Shown: positions 29,163-39,217, counted from the first letter of the stretch. The stretch: 64,000 bases of DNA from an uncultured Aquimarina sp. (GCA_947500505.1 CANMSL010000009.1:87963-151962); one strand, 5' to 3'. The notes: generated by a model from the sequence alone, not told the origin. Made by a program: numbers and translations.

Positions 29163-30542
29163 ATGTCAGAAAAACTATATGCTGTTATCGATGTTGAAAC
29201 CACGGGCAAAGGAATCCACGGAAATCGTATAACAGAAATCTGCATTGTATTGCTAAAAGGAGATACTGTCATAGATAAATTCACCTCCCTGGTGAATCCG
29301 GAGTGTAATATTCCACCTTTTATAACCGGTCTGACCGGTATTGATAACGATATGGTTCGAAGTGCACCGAGATTTTACGAAATTGCAGAGCGAATAGTAG
29401 AATTGACCAGAGGAGCTATTTTTGTAGCTCATAATGTGAATTTTGACTATAATGTTATCAAAGGAGAATTTAAGAACCTGGGGTATTCTTTTATTAGAAA
29501 AAAGCTATGTACGGTTCGTCTGTCCAGAAAATTAATTCCAGGAATGTTTTCTTATAGTCTGGGCAAACTTTGTTCTTCTCTGAATATTCCGTTGGAAGAT
29601 CGACATAGAGCAGAAGGAGACACAGATGCTACGGTGATTCTTTTTCAGCGCATACTGAGTCTTGATCCCGATTTTGAAGTGATCAATAAATTCTTAAATG
29701 TGCGTTCTAAAGAAGCAACACTGCCTCCGCACCTTAAAGCAGAAAATATCGAAGCATTGCCGGATGAAACAGGTATTTATCTCTTTAAAGATCAAAAGGG
29801 AAAAGTAATTTATGCGGGTAAGGCTAAGAATATCAAACAGCGTGTAATCAGTCATTTTTATGATAAAAAGAATAAAGAGTATGCATTGGGTCAAGCCACA
29901 TATTCTATAGATTATGAGGTTACAGGTAATGAATTAGTGGCGTTATTATTAGAATCAGAGAAAATACAGAAACACTATCCTAAGTTTAATCGAGCTCAGA
30001 AAAGACCAGTAGCTCCTTATTGTATTATTTTTTATACCAACAGGAAAGGCGTAATCCAGCTAGCTATAGACAGATCGAATACATTTGATCATTCTGTAGA
30101 AATATTTTATAGCAGAGCGGAGGCGATAGAAAAACTGGAGCAACTTTGCGAAGAATACCAATTATGTCCACGGTATTGCAGTTTGCAAAATACTACAGAG
30201 CGTTGTTCGCATTATAAGATTAATAACTGTAAAGGTATTTGCGTAGGCGAAGAATCTGTAGCCCTGTATAATATGCGTGTACAAAAGGCATTATCCTCTT
30301 TGCGTAAAGATCAAAAGAGCTATTTCATTAAAGAAAAAGGCAGAACCTTTAATGAGCAAAGTTTTGTAATGATACAAGATGGCATTTATAAAGGTTTTGG
30401 ATTTATACAGGAAGATGAACAAATCGCAAATATTGAAGACTTTGATAATTTCTTATGCCTGCAGAAACACACCTATCATACTACCAAGATCATCAAAAGT
30501 TATCTTCGTAAACATGGAGACAGGAATATTGTACCGATATAG
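29163..30542 (+). CDS. DnaQ-type 3'-5' exonuclease fused to UvrC-type GIY-YIG nuclease
   Basis: A 459-residue fusion. Residues 5-170 are a DEDDh exonuclease (D10 and E12 in DVETTG, later HRAEGDTDAT with the His and last Asp). From about 202 a GIY-YIG nuclease domain follows (TGIYLFKDQKGKVIYAGKAK), then a UvrC-like middle part with a Cys-rich stretch (CPRYC...CSHY...CKGIC). This architecture is known as DNA polymerase III epsilon subunit-like/Cho-like protein in Bacteroidota and Actinobacteria. It probably acts in DNA repair. The start ATG at 29163 is preferred to a TTG at 29142. Confidence 0.9.
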   Translation: MSEKLYAVIDVETTGKGIHGNRITEICIVLLKGDTVIDKFTSLVNPECNIPPFITGLTGIDNDMVRSAPRFYEIAERIVELTRGAIFVAHNVNFDYNVIKGEFKNLGYSFIRKKLCTVRLSRKLIPGMFSYSLGKLCSSLNIPLEDRHRAEGDTDATVILFQRILSLDPDFEVINKFLNVRSKEATLPPHLKAENIEALPDETGIYLFKDQKGKVIYAGKAKNIKQRVISHFYDKKNKEYALGQATYSIDYEVTGNELVALLLESEKIQKHYPKFNRAQKRPVAPYCIIFYTNRKGVIQLAIDRSNTFDHSVEIFYSRAEAIEKLEQLCEEYQLCPRYCSLQNTTERCSHYKINNCKGICVGEESVALYNMRVQKALSSLRKDQKSYFIKEKGRTFNEQSFVMIQDGIYKGFGFIQEDEQIANIEDFDNFLCLQKHTYHTTKIIKSYLRKHGDRNIVPI

Positions 30543-30643
30543 AGGATATTAATATTCTTTTCAGAAATTATAACAAAACAATAGCATATCGCTATCACCT
30601 AATTTAGTACTTTGACGACTAATCTTTTAATGATTAGTTGTTT

Positions 30644-31366
30644 ATGAAAAGTATCCTTACCATAGTAATTGCATTCCTCACTATAACTGTTTATAGTCAG
30701 AAAACCATTGATTTTCCATCAAAAGATGGGTTAATTATGACCGCAGACGTGTATGAAGCAGCCGACAGTAACCAGTTTATTATTCTTTTTCATCAGGCAG
30801 GATGGAGTCGGGGAGAATATCAGGAGATCGCTCCAAAACTCACTACGTTAGGATATAATTGTCTGGCAGTAGATCAACGATCCGGAGGAATCGTAAACGG
30901 GATACAAAATAAAACGAATACTTTGGCAAAAAAAGAAGGGAAGAAAACTGAATATTCAGATGCTTTTCAGGATATAGAAGCAGCAGTAGCTTATGTAAAA
31001 AAAATGTATAATCCTAATAATATTATTATTTGGGGAAGTTCGTATTCTTCGTCTCTGGTGCTTAAATATGCTGGAGATTATCCGGATTCGGTGAATGGAG
31101 TATTATCATTTTCTCCGGGAGAATATTTTGGAAAGAAGAACTTTATTACGACCAGTGCTGCCAACATAAAAGTTCCTGTGTTTATCACTTCAGCACAAAA
31201 TGAGAGAAAGAACTGGTCTGGAATTTACGATACGATTCAATCAGACAAAAAACAATTTTTTCTTCCGGAAACTAAAGGAAACCATGGATCAAGAGCGCTT
31301 TGGGATAAATTTGAAGATAACGAAAGTTACTGGAAAGCGGTCAAGGGGTTTTTAGAAACGATATAG
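30644..31366 (+). CDS. Exported alpha/beta hydrolase
   Basis: A 240-residue protein with a signal peptide (1-18, ending VYSQ). The fold is visible as FIILFHQAGWSRGEY (oxyanion region), the nucleophile elbow GSSYSSS near residue 132 and a late His in KGNHGSRALW. Dienelactone hydrolase-like. Substrate unknown. The ATG at 30644 is used; a TTG lies at 30638. Confidence 0.85.
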   Translation: MKSILTIVIAFLTITVYSQKTIDFPSKDGLIMTADVYEAADSNQFIILFHQAGWSRGEYQEIAPKLTTLGYNCLAVDQRSGGIVNGIQNKTNTLAKKEGKKTEYSDAFQDIEAAVAYVKKMYNPNNIIIWGSSYSSSLVLKYAGDYPDSVNGVLSFSPGEYFGKKNFITTSAANIKVPVFITSAQNERKNWSGIYDTIQSDKKQFFLPETKGNHGSRALWDKFEDNESYWKAVKGFLETI

Positions 31367-31580
31367 ATATCTAAAAATATACTTGTGCCTTGTCGATGAC
31401 GGTTAAAAAAAGGTCGCATAAATGAAATGTCAAAATGACGCTTTATCAACGAAAACATGTCATAATTTTGAGAGCATGTCCATTACCAAACGATTCTGAT
31501 GCTACTTTTTTCCTTTATGGAATAAAATTTGAAAAATGTAGTATGATTTTTTATGGTTTATTATTTGAAATTTTTAAATT

Positions 31581-31763
31581 ATGAAGAAGAAACCTGTCAA
31601 AGTTCAGCTTGTTGGGAAAAATAATAATCGGTATCAAATAAAATTTCCCAATTTAGAAGTCCCGATTGAGGTAAATGAGCATTTATACAGCAAGATGTTA
31701 TATAGTGATCAATACCAATTTAGAAATTCTACGGGCAATACCGGAAAAGTATACTCCTCATAA
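31581..31763 (+). CDS. Small basic hypothetical protein
   Basis: A 60-residue protein, basic N-terminus then a beta-like segment (NRYQIKFPNLEVPIEVNEHLY). ATG start, AT-rich leader typical of this genome, and a hairpin terminator just after it support a real gene. No family recognised. Confidence 0.6.
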   Translation: MKKKPVKVQLVGKNNNRYQIKFPNLEVPIEVNEHLYSKMLYSDQYQFRNSTGNTGKVYSS

Positions 31764-31779
31764 ACTAGTTATTATTAAA

Positions 31780-31815
31780 ATCAGGTCAAGTATAAAAACT
31801 ACTGACCTGATGTTT
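31780..31815. terminator. Bidirectional terminator between the 60-residue gene and gcvP
   Basis: ATCAGGTCA (31780-31788) pairs with TGACCTGAT (31803-31811). T-rich flanks on both sides suit two convergent genes. Confidence 0.7.
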
Positions 31816-31839
31816 AATTAATTCTATTGTTTAGTAAGA

Positions 31840-34692
31840 TTACGCCTCTTCCATATACTCTTCAATAGGAGCACAGGTACAAATCAGATTTCTATCTCCA
31901 TAAGCATCGTCTACACGTCGTACTGTAGGCCAGAATTTATTGTCAGCTACATATGATAAAGGATAGGCTGCTTGTTCTCTACTGTATGGAAAATCCCAGA
32001 CATCAGCAGTTAACATAGCCATTGTATGGGGTGCATTTTTCATCACATTATTTGGATTATCGGCACTTGCTTCTGCAATTTCCTGTCGAATACTGATCAT
32101 TGCATCACAAAAACGATCTAACTCTGCTTTACTTTCACTTTCTGTAGGTTCGATCATAATCGTTCCCGCAACTGGAAAAGAAACCGTAGGTGCGTGGAAT
32201 CCATAATCCATTAATCTTTTAGCAATATCCGTGACTTCGATTCCGTGAGCTTTAAAAGGTCTACAGTCCACAATCATTTCGTGAGCAGCACGACCACGTT
32301 CTCCCGAATATAAGGTGCTATAATGTCCGTCTAATCGTTCTTTAATATAATTAGCATTCAGAATGGCATATTCTGTAGCTTCTTTAAGACCTTGTGATCC
32401 TAACATGGCAATATATCCGTAAGAGATCAAACAAGCCAATGAAGATCCCCAGGGAGCCGCAGAAATAGCAGTGATAGCTTGTTCTCCTCCTGTTGCAATC
32501 ACCGGATTACCTGGTAAAAAAGGTACTAACTGTTTTGCTACACAGATTGGACCAACTCCCGGTCCTCCACCTCCATGTGGGATTGCAAATGTTTTATGTA
32601 AGTTAAGGTGACAAACATCAGCACCAATAGCTCCCGGATTTGTTAATCCTACCTGAGCATTCATATTAGCACCATCCATATAAACCTGCCCACCATTATC
32701 GTGGATAATCTGCGTGATCTCTCTAATTGCAGACTCGTACACTCCATGTGTAGATGGATAAGTAACCATTAATGCAGAAAGATTATCTTTATATTTCTCT
32801 GCCTTTTCTCTCAGGTCATCTACATCGATATTTCCATCTTCTGTGGCCTTCGTCACTACTACTTTCATACCAGCCATTACAGCAGACGCAGGATTGGTTC
32901 CGTGTGCAGAAGAAGGGATCAAACAGATATTTCTGTGGTGTTCACCTCGGGACTTATGATATGCACGGATTACCATTAACCCCGCAAATTCTCCCTGAGC
33001 TCCTGAATTAGGTTGCAATGAGGTTGCTGCAAAACCGGTGATCTCTGTTAATTGATCTTCTAATTTTTTTAGAACTTCCTGATATCCTTTTGCCTGTGAA
33101 ACTGGTGCCATAGGGTGAATGTTACCCCATTGCGGATCACTAAGTGGTAACATTTCGGACGCGGCATTCAGCTTCATCGTACAAGAACCCAAAGGTATCA
33201 TAGAATGATTTAATGAAAGGTCTTTGCGTTCCAGTTTTTTAATGTAACGCATCAGTTCTGTTTCCGAATGATAGGTATTAAACACTTCATTGGTTAAGAA
33301 CTCTGTGTTTCGTTTTACAGTTTTCGGAATGTTTGCCGAAATATCGGATATCGCAATGTTAATACTTTCTTTACCAACAGCTTTTGCAAAAATTGATACA
33401 ATTGCATTTAGATCTGCAATTGTGGTAGCTTCATTTAAGGAAATTGAGACAGTTTCTGCATCAGGATAATAGAAATTTACTTCTTGCGCTTCAGCAATTT
33501 CTTTGATCTTATCAACATCTGCTTTTACTCGGATGGTATCAAAGAAAATTGTATTTAATTGGGGATATCCAATTTTTTCTAAAGTATTTGCAAGTTCAGT
33601 AGCAGATTCATGTACTTTATTAGCAATATATTTTAATCCGTCTTTACCGTGATATACAGCATACATTCCTGCCATTACTGCCAGTAAAACCTGTGCAGTA
33701 CAGATATTTGAGGTTGCTTTATCACGTTTGATATGTTGTTCGCGAGTTTGCAGAGCCATTCGCAATGCTCTGTTTCCATTCATATCCTGGGTAACACCGA
33801 TAATTCTACCTGGAATGTTTCTTTTATATTCTTCTCTGGTCGCAAAATAGGCTGCGTGAGGACCACCATATCCTAATGGAATTCCGAATCGTTGAGTGGT
33901 ACCGACCACTACATCTGCACCAAAACTGCCGGGAGATTTAAGAGCTACCAAACTCAGGATATCCGCAGCTACGGCTACTTTGATTTCTGATTGATGTGCT
34001 TTTTCTACGAATTCTGCATAATCATAAACCTGACCTGATACACCTGGATATTGCAGGATAGCACCATAATAGTCAGTAGAAAAATCAAAATTTGTATGAT
34101 CACCTACTACTAATTCGATATCTAGTGGTATTGCTCGCGTTTTTAATAATGATAATGTTTGTGGAAGAATTTCTTCGGAAACAAAAAACTTATGGATATT
34201 TTCTTTTTTCTGATTTCTGGATCGGACGGCAAATAACATGGTCATTGCTTCAGCCGCTGCAGTACTCTCATCAAGTAAGGAGGCATTAGCCAATTCCATA
34301 CCTGTAAGATCACAAACCATAGTTTGGTAATTCAATAATGCTTCTAATCTTCCTTGAGCAATTTCTGCCTGATAAGGGGTGTATGCAGTATACCAACCCG
34401 GGTTTTCCAGAATATTACGTTGTATTACTGCTGGTAAACAAGCTTCGTGATATCCTAAACCAATGTAGGTCTTAAAAACTTTATTCTTAGCCGCTAATTT
34501 TTGGATGTGGGCAGAATATTCTTGTTCACTTAAGGCCTCGTCAAGCTGCAAAGGTGCTTTTAATAAGATGTCATCAGGAACAGTTTCAAAAATAAGTTGA
34601 TCAATAGAATCAGCTTTAATCGTACGCAACATATCATTGAGATCCTTTTCTGAAGGGCCTATATGCCTTAGTTTAAATGAATCAGTTTTCAT
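31840..34692 (-). CDS. gcvP: Glycine dehydrogenase (decarboxylating), P protein
   Basis: A 950-residue PLP enzyme of the glycine cleavage system: it decarboxylates glycine and passes the aminomethyl group to lipoyl-GcvH. It is the single-chain form with an N-terminal half and a C-terminal half. The PLP lysine is in HLNLHKTFAIPHGGGGPG. The start ATG at 34692 (MKTDSFKLRHIGPSE) gives the normal family N-terminus; an upstream in-frame start at 34731 lies on the -7 box. GcvH and GcvT are not in this window. Confidence 0.96.
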   Translation of the reverse strand: MKTDSFKLRHIGPSEKDLNDMLRTIKADSIDQLIFETVPDDILLKAPLQLDEALSEQEYSAHIQKLAAKNKVFKTYIGLGYHEACLPAVIQRNILENPGWYTAYTPYQAEIAQGRLEALLNYQTMVCDLTGMELANASLLDESTAAAEAMTMLFAVRSRNQKKENIHKFFVSEEILPQTLSLLKTRAIPLDIELVVGDHTNFDFSTDYYGAILQYPGVSGQVYDYAEFVEKAHQSEIKVAVAADILSLVALKSPGSFGADVVVGTTQRFGIPLGYGGPHAAYFATREEYKRNIPGRIIGVTQDMNGNRALRMALQTREQHIKRDKATSNICTAQVLLAVMAGMYAVYHGKDGLKYIANKVHESATELANTLEKIGYPQLNTIFFDTIRVKADVDKIKEIAEAQEVNFYYPDAETVSISLNEATTIADLNAIVSIFAKAVGKESINIAISDISANIPKTVKRNTEFLTNEVFNTYHSETELMRYIKKLERKDLSLNHSMIPLGSCTMKLNAASEMLPLSDPQWGNIHPMAPVSQAKGYQEVLKKLEDQLTEITGFAATSLQPNSGAQGEFAGLMVIRAYHKSRGEHHRNICLIPSSAHGTNPASAVMAGMKVVVTKATEDGNIDVDDLREKAEKYKDNLSALMVTYPSTHGVYESAIREITQIIHDNGGQVYMDGANMNAQVGLTNPGAIGADVCHLNLHKTFAIPHGGGGPGVGPICVAKQLVPFLPGNPVIATGGEQAITAISAAPWGSSLACLISYGYIAMLGSQGLKEATEYAILNANYIKERLDGHYSTLYSGERGRAAHEMIVDCRPFKAHGIEVTDIAKRLMDYGFHAPTVSFPVAGTIMIEPTESESKAELDRFCDAMISIRQEIAEASADNPNNVMKNAPHTMAMLTADVWDFPYSREQAAYPLSYVADNKFWPTVRRVDDAYGDRNLICTCAPIEEYMEEA

Positions 34693-34720
34693 AGCAAAAA
34701 ACAGTTGAGAATTGAAAGCG

Positions 34721-34728
34721 CAAAAGTA
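34721..34728 (-). promoter_or_regulatory. Bacteroidota -7 box of gcvP
   Basis: TACTTTTG on the minus strand matches TAnnTTTG; transcription would begin near 34715, leaving a leader of about 25 bases. This supports the ATG at 34692 rather than the more upstream one. Confidence 0.6.
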
Positions 34729-34827
34729 CATATTTAATCGCTAAAAATTTCACAATAAATTAACCTAAGGCTACCAAGTTTTTAACCAATTTAGAGTGTT
34801 ATTAACAGATCCCCCTAAATTAGCACT

Positions 34828-35655
34828 GTGAAAATCCTAAAAAGTATATTTAATTTTTATATAAATAGTAGTATTCATGTGGCGTTCGCTATTGTGGCCT
34901 TAGTAAAACTAACTTTTTTAAAGTTCGAAATATTAGGAGGGAATACGTACATATATTTTAGTTTTTTTGGTGCGATTGTAGCATATAATTTCGTAAAATA
35001 TGCAAGTATTTCGAAATTATATCATAGACAATTGACTAAATCGATGAACGGGATCAAAATATTAACAGGTATTAGCGCAGTACTGTTTGTGTATTTTGGA
35101 TATCAATTATCACTAGACACTCTGATCTATTTGCTCCCTTTTATTGTATTAACCATTCTTTATGCTGCACCTGTATTCCCAAATAAGAAGAATCTGCGTA
35201 GTGTTGCCGGAATTAAGATTTTTATTATAGGAGTTACCTGGACTGGAATCACGGTACTAACACCCATTATCTATACAGAAGGGTCTTTAGGGTTTGATAT
35301 GATTATGGAGATTATTCAACGCTTTTTATTTATAGTGGTGATTATGTTGCCTTTTGAGATCAGAGACCTACAATATGATGAAAAAGAACTCGAGACTATT
35401 CCTCAGAAAATAGGAGTTACCAGAACTAAAGTGTTCGGTAGTATTTTGTTAGTTATATTCTTACTTCTTACCGCATTTAAGAATGAACTTTATCCTACAG
35501 AAATTCTGAGTAGTGTTTTTGTTACAATAATTAGTCTATTGTTTTTATGGGCTGCGGATAAAAAACAATCACAGTATTTTTGTTCCTTTTGGGTCGAAAG
35601 TATTCCGATAATGTGGTTGACAGTATTGATTATGCTACAAAGTTTATTTGGCTAA
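34828..35655 (+). CDS. UbiA-like polytopic membrane protein
   Basis: A 275-residue protein with eight or so membrane helices and a GTG start. The segment VAYNFVKYAS and the later LPFEIRDLQYDEKELETIPQ lie where UbiA prenyltransferases carry their two Asp-rich motifs; the second (RDLQYD) is well kept, the first (NFVKY) lacks the Asp pair. It may be a degenerate or specialised UbiA homologue. Function unknown. Confidence 0.7.
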   Translation: MKILKSIFNFYINSSIHVAFAIVALVKLTFLKFEILGGNTYIYFSFFGAIVAYNFVKYASISKLYHRQLTKSMNGIKILTGISAVLFVYFGYQLSLDTLIYLLPFIVLTILYAAPVFPNKKNLRSVAGIKIFIIGVTWTGITVLTPIIYTEGSLGFDMIMEIIQRFLFIVVIMLPFEIRDLQYDEKELETIPQKIGVTRTKVFGSILLVIFLLLTAFKNELYPTEILSSVFVTIISLLFLWAADKKQSQYFCSFWVESIPIMWLTVLIMLQSLFG

Positions 35656-35892
35656 TTCTTTACGCAGCTGGGTTTTCATTTCCTCCTTCTTTGCAGATTC
35701 GATTACTTGTACATTGGATTTTCTTATAGCTGTGGTGAGTTTGTTATTCCTTTTAGAATATGCTCTGGTCACCTTACAATAAAGTAATCTGATATTTAGT
35801 TTAATGATTTCCATAATGGAAGCTTCACCATATTGGTTTTTATCACATATCAGTTTCGCCTGTTCGCAGGAGATTAATAAACTATTACTCAT
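35644..35892 (-). CDS. Small anti-sigma-like protein, zinc ligands lost
   Basis: An 82-residue paralogue of the next gene upstream. The shared pattern ISCEQAKLICDKNQYGEAS is clear. In the place of the HxxxCxxC zinc motif it has RLLYCKVTRAYS: His and the second Cys are replaced. Its stop overlaps the end of the convergent UbiA-like gene by 12 bp. It lies 46 bp after its paralogue in the sigma operon. Confidence 0.75.
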   Translation of the reverse strand: MSNSLLISCEQAKLICDKNQYGEASIMEIIKLNIRLLYCKVTRAYSKRNNKLTTAIRKSNVQVIESAKKEEMKTQLRKELAK

Positions 35893-35938
35893 TTTTATTA
35901 CAATTGTAAATACTATTATTTGGGGCTTTATTTGGTTT

Positions 35939-36199
35939 TTATTCTTGCTCAGCCATTTTTTTCTTTAACTGTTCTTTCATTGCATCTTTGGCTGACCGAT
36001 TAATGCTTATGACTTTAGGATCTTTAAATAAGTTAGTTAGTTTCGTGTTTTTGGACGAATATTTTCTACAAGCCTTACAATAAATTAGATGAATATTTAA
36101 TTTTACTTTTTCCCAAAAAGAGGCTTCTTTGTATTGATTTTTATCGCAGATGTGATTAACGCTTTCACAACTGACAAATATTTTGTTTCCTTTACTCAT
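35939..36199 (-). CDS. Small anti-sigma-like protein with HxxxCxxC motif
   Basis: An 86-residue protein from the ATG at 36199; a longer frame to 36268 would run into the sigma gene. VSCESVNHICDKNQY is followed by IHLIYCKACRKYS, the HxxxCxxC core of zinc-binding anti-sigma factors, and a basic C-terminal tail. It sits 5 bp after the sigma factor gene, which fits a role in holding that sigma factor inactive. No membrane segment is present, so a cytoplasmic anti-sigma factor is inferred. Confidence 0.75.
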   Translation of the reverse strand: MSKGNKIFVSCESVNHICDKNQYKEASFWEKVKLNIHLIYCKACRKYSSKNTKLTNLFKDPKVISINRSAKDAMKEQLKKKMAEQE

Positions 36200-36204
36200 G
36201 TGTA

Positions 36205-36759
36205 TTAAAACCAGTTTTTTTCCAGGCATTCTGCCATCGCAGTACGTGCACGATGAATGATTACCCATAGATTAGACGCAGTGATATCAAATTCATTACA
36301 AATAGCTTCAGTATCGAATCCTTGTATTGTCTTCATACTAAAAATACGAGCTTGTTTTTCTGGTAATTTACCGATGCAATCGTGTATGGCCACACCTAGT
36401 TCTTTATTTTCAATTTCCCCTTCGGCATTTTGATCAAAGGGATCAGCTACTCTTTCTTCCAGCCAGTCTCCTTCAGTCTCTCCATCGTTAGTATAACTAA
36501 TACGTACTTCTGCCTTTCCTTTTTTACTATTTATTTTTCTGTAATGGTCTATAATTTTCCTTTTAAGAATCGAAATAAGCCAGGTGCGTTCACTTGCTTC
36601 TCCTTTAAAGTTTTTCATAGATTTGAGACCTGCAAAAAAAGTTTCTTGCACTAAGTCTTGTGCAATCTCCCTGTCGTCAACCCTAACAATGGTATAGTTA
36701 AATAAATAATCACTGTACTTGTCTATCCACGTATTAGGGTCTATCGTGTTTGTTGGCAT
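36205..36759 (-). CDS. RNA polymerase ECF sigma factor
   Basis: A 184-residue sigma-70 family protein. Region 2 is seen as DREIAQDLVQETFFAGLK and WLISILKRKIIDHYRK, region 4 as LPEKQARIFSMKTIQGFDTEAICNEF followed by the helix-turn-helix NLWVIIHRARTAMAECL. It directs transcription of an unknown regulon and is followed by two anti-sigma-like genes. Confidence 0.9.
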   Translation of the reverse strand: MPTNTIDPNTWIDKYSDYLFNYTIVRVDDREIAQDLVQETFFAGLKSMKNFKGEASERTWLISILKRKIIDHYRKINSKKGKAEVRISYTNDGETEGDWLEERVADPFDQNAEGEIENKELGVAIHDCIGKLPEKQARIFSMKTIQGFDTEAICNEFDITASNLWVIIHRARTAMAECLEKNWF

Positions 36760-37374
36760 AGTATAAAAGCTCTTTTCTTCAAAAATAGGATAAAAAGTTG
36801 AATCTTAAATTAGTTTAAATGATTGAATTGTAGAAGAATTTGAAAAGCTTTCTCATAAAACACCTGTAACTGTGTATTATATGGATGGCTGTATGATATT
36901 ATGTTTGTGTTAATCAATTTAAAATAAAGTCTTGAAAAAAATACACTGCTTTGTATATTTCAATTGATATTTTATCTGTATTGTAAATACAAGAAGTTGG
37001 AAAAAATTTGTTCCGTATTATATAGAGGATAGGAATGTAAGTTAGTTTCAGCATAAGGGAGCAAGGATGGAAGCCGTAGCTATAGGTTTTGGATACGGTG
37101 AGATTAATCGTACCTCTATCTATGAGATTGTCCTGCCACCACTACAGCTCAGAGAATGTGCCTTCCAACCTATATTGAAGGTATCGAAGCTAATAACATT
37201 ATGAGTACATCGGGATAAGTACTCATATACTGCTTTGGTATTCATGAGTAGGTAGAAAGTTAACGGTTATGATATATTATGGAGAGTTATATGCGTGAAA
37301 AGATCAGATGATTAGACATTTACTATTTGACAGTATATTATGTAAGAGAGATGAAGTTCGTAAAATTGATATGC
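36760..37374. other. Long intergenic region
   Basis: 615 bp. The upstream part is the AT-rich promoter region of the sigma operon. A less AT-rich stretch (37030-37220) holds only a 45-codon plus-strand frame beginning at 37067 with no recognised product. Possibly debris; nothing supported. Confidence 0.4.
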
Positions 37375-37848
37375 TCACTTTTCAGGTAAGTTTTTAATTT
37401 TTTTTTCGATTTCCGTTTTAATGAATTGATTTCTTCCCGAAAGAAATCGTATCAGATGTTTTTTTAAGAATAAGCGATCAAAAATCTCTCCTAAAGCCCC
37501 ATAAGGAACTTTGTATTCCAGTATGTCTATCATTTCCGTTCTGGTTTCGGTTTTTTTGAAAATGTGCTGGTGTTTGAAACTTTTAAAATGCCCTTGAATC
37601 ATTTCATCAATGAAGTAGGTTGGGTATCTTAAGGATGTTATTTTGCTTTGATGCTTTAGATACAATCCAAAATGTTTTCCTCTCCAGGTAACAGTTTCGT
37701 ATAGTTCAATTACTCCTGAGGTTTTTCCGGCTATAGCCTTCTCTTTTGTGTGTATAGCAGAATCCATATGAAGATCAATATTTCTGGCAGCGTTAAAAAC
37801 TACTTCGATTGGTGCTTGGATTAGTGTTTGTAGATTAATGGTAGTCAT
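37375..37848 (-). CDS. SRPBCC family protein
   Basis: A 157-residue protein with a START/Bet v1-like pattern: it opens LQTLIQAPIEVVFNAARN and later has FKSFKHQHIFKKTETRTEMIDILEYKVPYGALG. Proteins of this kind bind hydrophobic molecules and are often encoded with TIGR01777 epimerases, as here (3 bp gap). Last gene of the GbsR-linked operon. Confidence 0.82.
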   Translation of the reverse strand: MTTINLQTLIQAPIEVVFNAARNIDLHMDSAIHTKEKAIAGKTSGVIELYETVTWRGKHFGLYLKHQSKITSLRYPTYFIDEMIQGHFKSFKHQHIFKKTETRTEMIDILEYKVPYGALGEIFDRLFLKKHLIRFLSGRNQFIKTEIEKKIKNLPEK

Positions 37849-37851
37849 AAA

Positions 37852-38763
37852 TTATCTGGTTAAATCCTGTATAGCGTCTCTAAGTTTGGGATAACTGAAT
37901 TTAAACCCATGATCCTGAAGCTTTTTCGGAATTACATTTCTACTCTTTAAGATCAATTCCGTTTCGGTTTTGATGATTCTGGCTCCAATTTCGAGTAGAG
38001 GTTTAGACAATGGGATACCAAAAGGCATTTTTTTAATAGCTCGTAATGTTTTCATTAAGCCTTTATTGTCAGTTGGTGTTGGAGCTACAATATTGACTGG
38101 ACCTTTTATATCTAGATTTTTGATGATGAATTCCAGACTTCTGGCAAAATCTGTTTCGTGAATCCAGCTAAACTTCTGATTTCCGTTGCCTTGTTTACCA
38201 CCAAAACCAATTTTTACCAAATTGAGAATTGGCTGGAATGCACCTCCATTTTTTCCTAAAACAATAGAGGTTCTCAGTGCAACTTTTCTGGTTTGAGGAG
38301 TCTGTTGGGAAAAGAAAGTGTTTTCCCAATTGGTAGCTACGTTGACAGAAAAACCGGTTCCGATTTCACCAGTCTCTTCATCCATTTCTTTATCTAAAGA
38401 ATGTCTGTATATTGTTGCTGTAGAAGAATTTAGCCAAAGTAGAGGTGGGTTCTCACAACCAGAAATTGCCTCTCCTAATACAGTTGTAGAGTCTACCCGG
38501 GAAGAAAGAATGATATCCCTGTTCTTTTGATGATATCTGCAATCTACAGATTTTCCTGTCATATTAATAAGAACCTCTGCACCATCCATTTGGTGTTTCC
38601 ATTCGCCCAAATTTTTGGCATCCCAATGAACATATTTGATATTATCAATGGTGTTGTCCTTACCACGAGTAAGAATTACTATATTTTCTGCCTTGTTTTT
38701 AAAGTAATTGACCAAAACATTTCCTAAGAATCCTGTTCCTGCTGCAATAATTAGCTTTTTCAT
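37852..38763 (-). CDS. TIGR01777 family NAD-dependent epimerase-like protein
   Basis: A 303-residue extended SDR protein. IAAGTGFLGNVLVNYFK is the dinucleotide-binding loop (GxGxxG), WLNSSTATIYRHS the catalytic region, and NIVAPTPTDNKGLMKTL the family C-terminal part (DUF1731). Usual length. Substrate unknown. Confidence 0.9.
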   Translation of the reverse strand: MKKLIIAAGTGFLGNVLVNYFKNKAENIVILTRGKDNTIDNIKYVHWDAKNLGEWKHQMDGAEVLINMTGKSVDCRYHQKNRDIILSSRVDSTTVLGEAISGCENPPLLWLNSSTATIYRHSLDKEMDEETGEIGTGFSVNVATNWENTFFSQQTPQTRKVALRTSIVLGKNGGAFQPILNLVKIGFGGKQGNGNQKFSWIHETDFARSLEFIIKNLDIKGPVNIVAPTPTDNKGLMKTLRAIKKMPFGIPLSKPLLEIGARIIKTETELILKSRNVIPKKLQDHGFKFSYPKLRDAIQDLTR

Positions 38764-38773
38764 AATTTTTAAA

Positions 38774-39214
38774 TTAAAATAATAATACGGGTAACCAAAG
38801 TACTCGGTATACGACCCAAGTTATAGTTAGATATGAAGGTAGTTTTAATAACTTTACTCTTCTTGCATGTTCATAAATCATTAGACAAACAACAAACAAA
38901 AAAGACAGTATGCGGATTTCTATAGAAATCTGTTCTTTTTGATAAATCAATATCATCGGAATTAGAGCTAAAGATCCTAGTAAAGAAACAGTAATCATAT
39001 GAGATAAATACAAGTTGATCTTTCTCTTAACAAAAATTACAATGATGGCTCCTTGCCAAATAATCTGTCCAGAGCACATAACCATTTCTTTGATTAGGTT
39101 ATCATTCGGAATTAATTCCGGAAGCACTTTTGCATAATAAAATAAAACCACCGTTGATAGTATCGTCGCAATTATGATATATACCCATTGATAAGTTTTC
39201 GAAAGGTTACACAT
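38774..39214 (-). CDS. Hypothetical membrane protein
   Basis: A 146-residue protein with four predicted membrane helices and no recognised motif. It is 3 bp downstream of the methyltransferase gene and 10 bp before the epimerase gene, so it belongs to the GbsR-linked operon. Confidence 0.75.
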   Translation of the reverse strand: MCNLSKTYQWVYIIIATILSTVVLFYYAKVLPELIPNDNLIKEMVMCSGQIIWQGAIIVIFVKRKINLYLSHMITVSLLGSLALIPMILIYQKEQISIEIRILSFLFVVCLMIYEHARRVKLLKLPSYLTITWVVYRVLWLPVLLF

Positions 39215-39217
39215 ATT

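Noticed and set aside
37067..37205. A 45-codon plus-strand frame in the gap after the sigma operon.
   Set aside because: Too short, no promoter, no match; kept only as a note in the intergenic entry.
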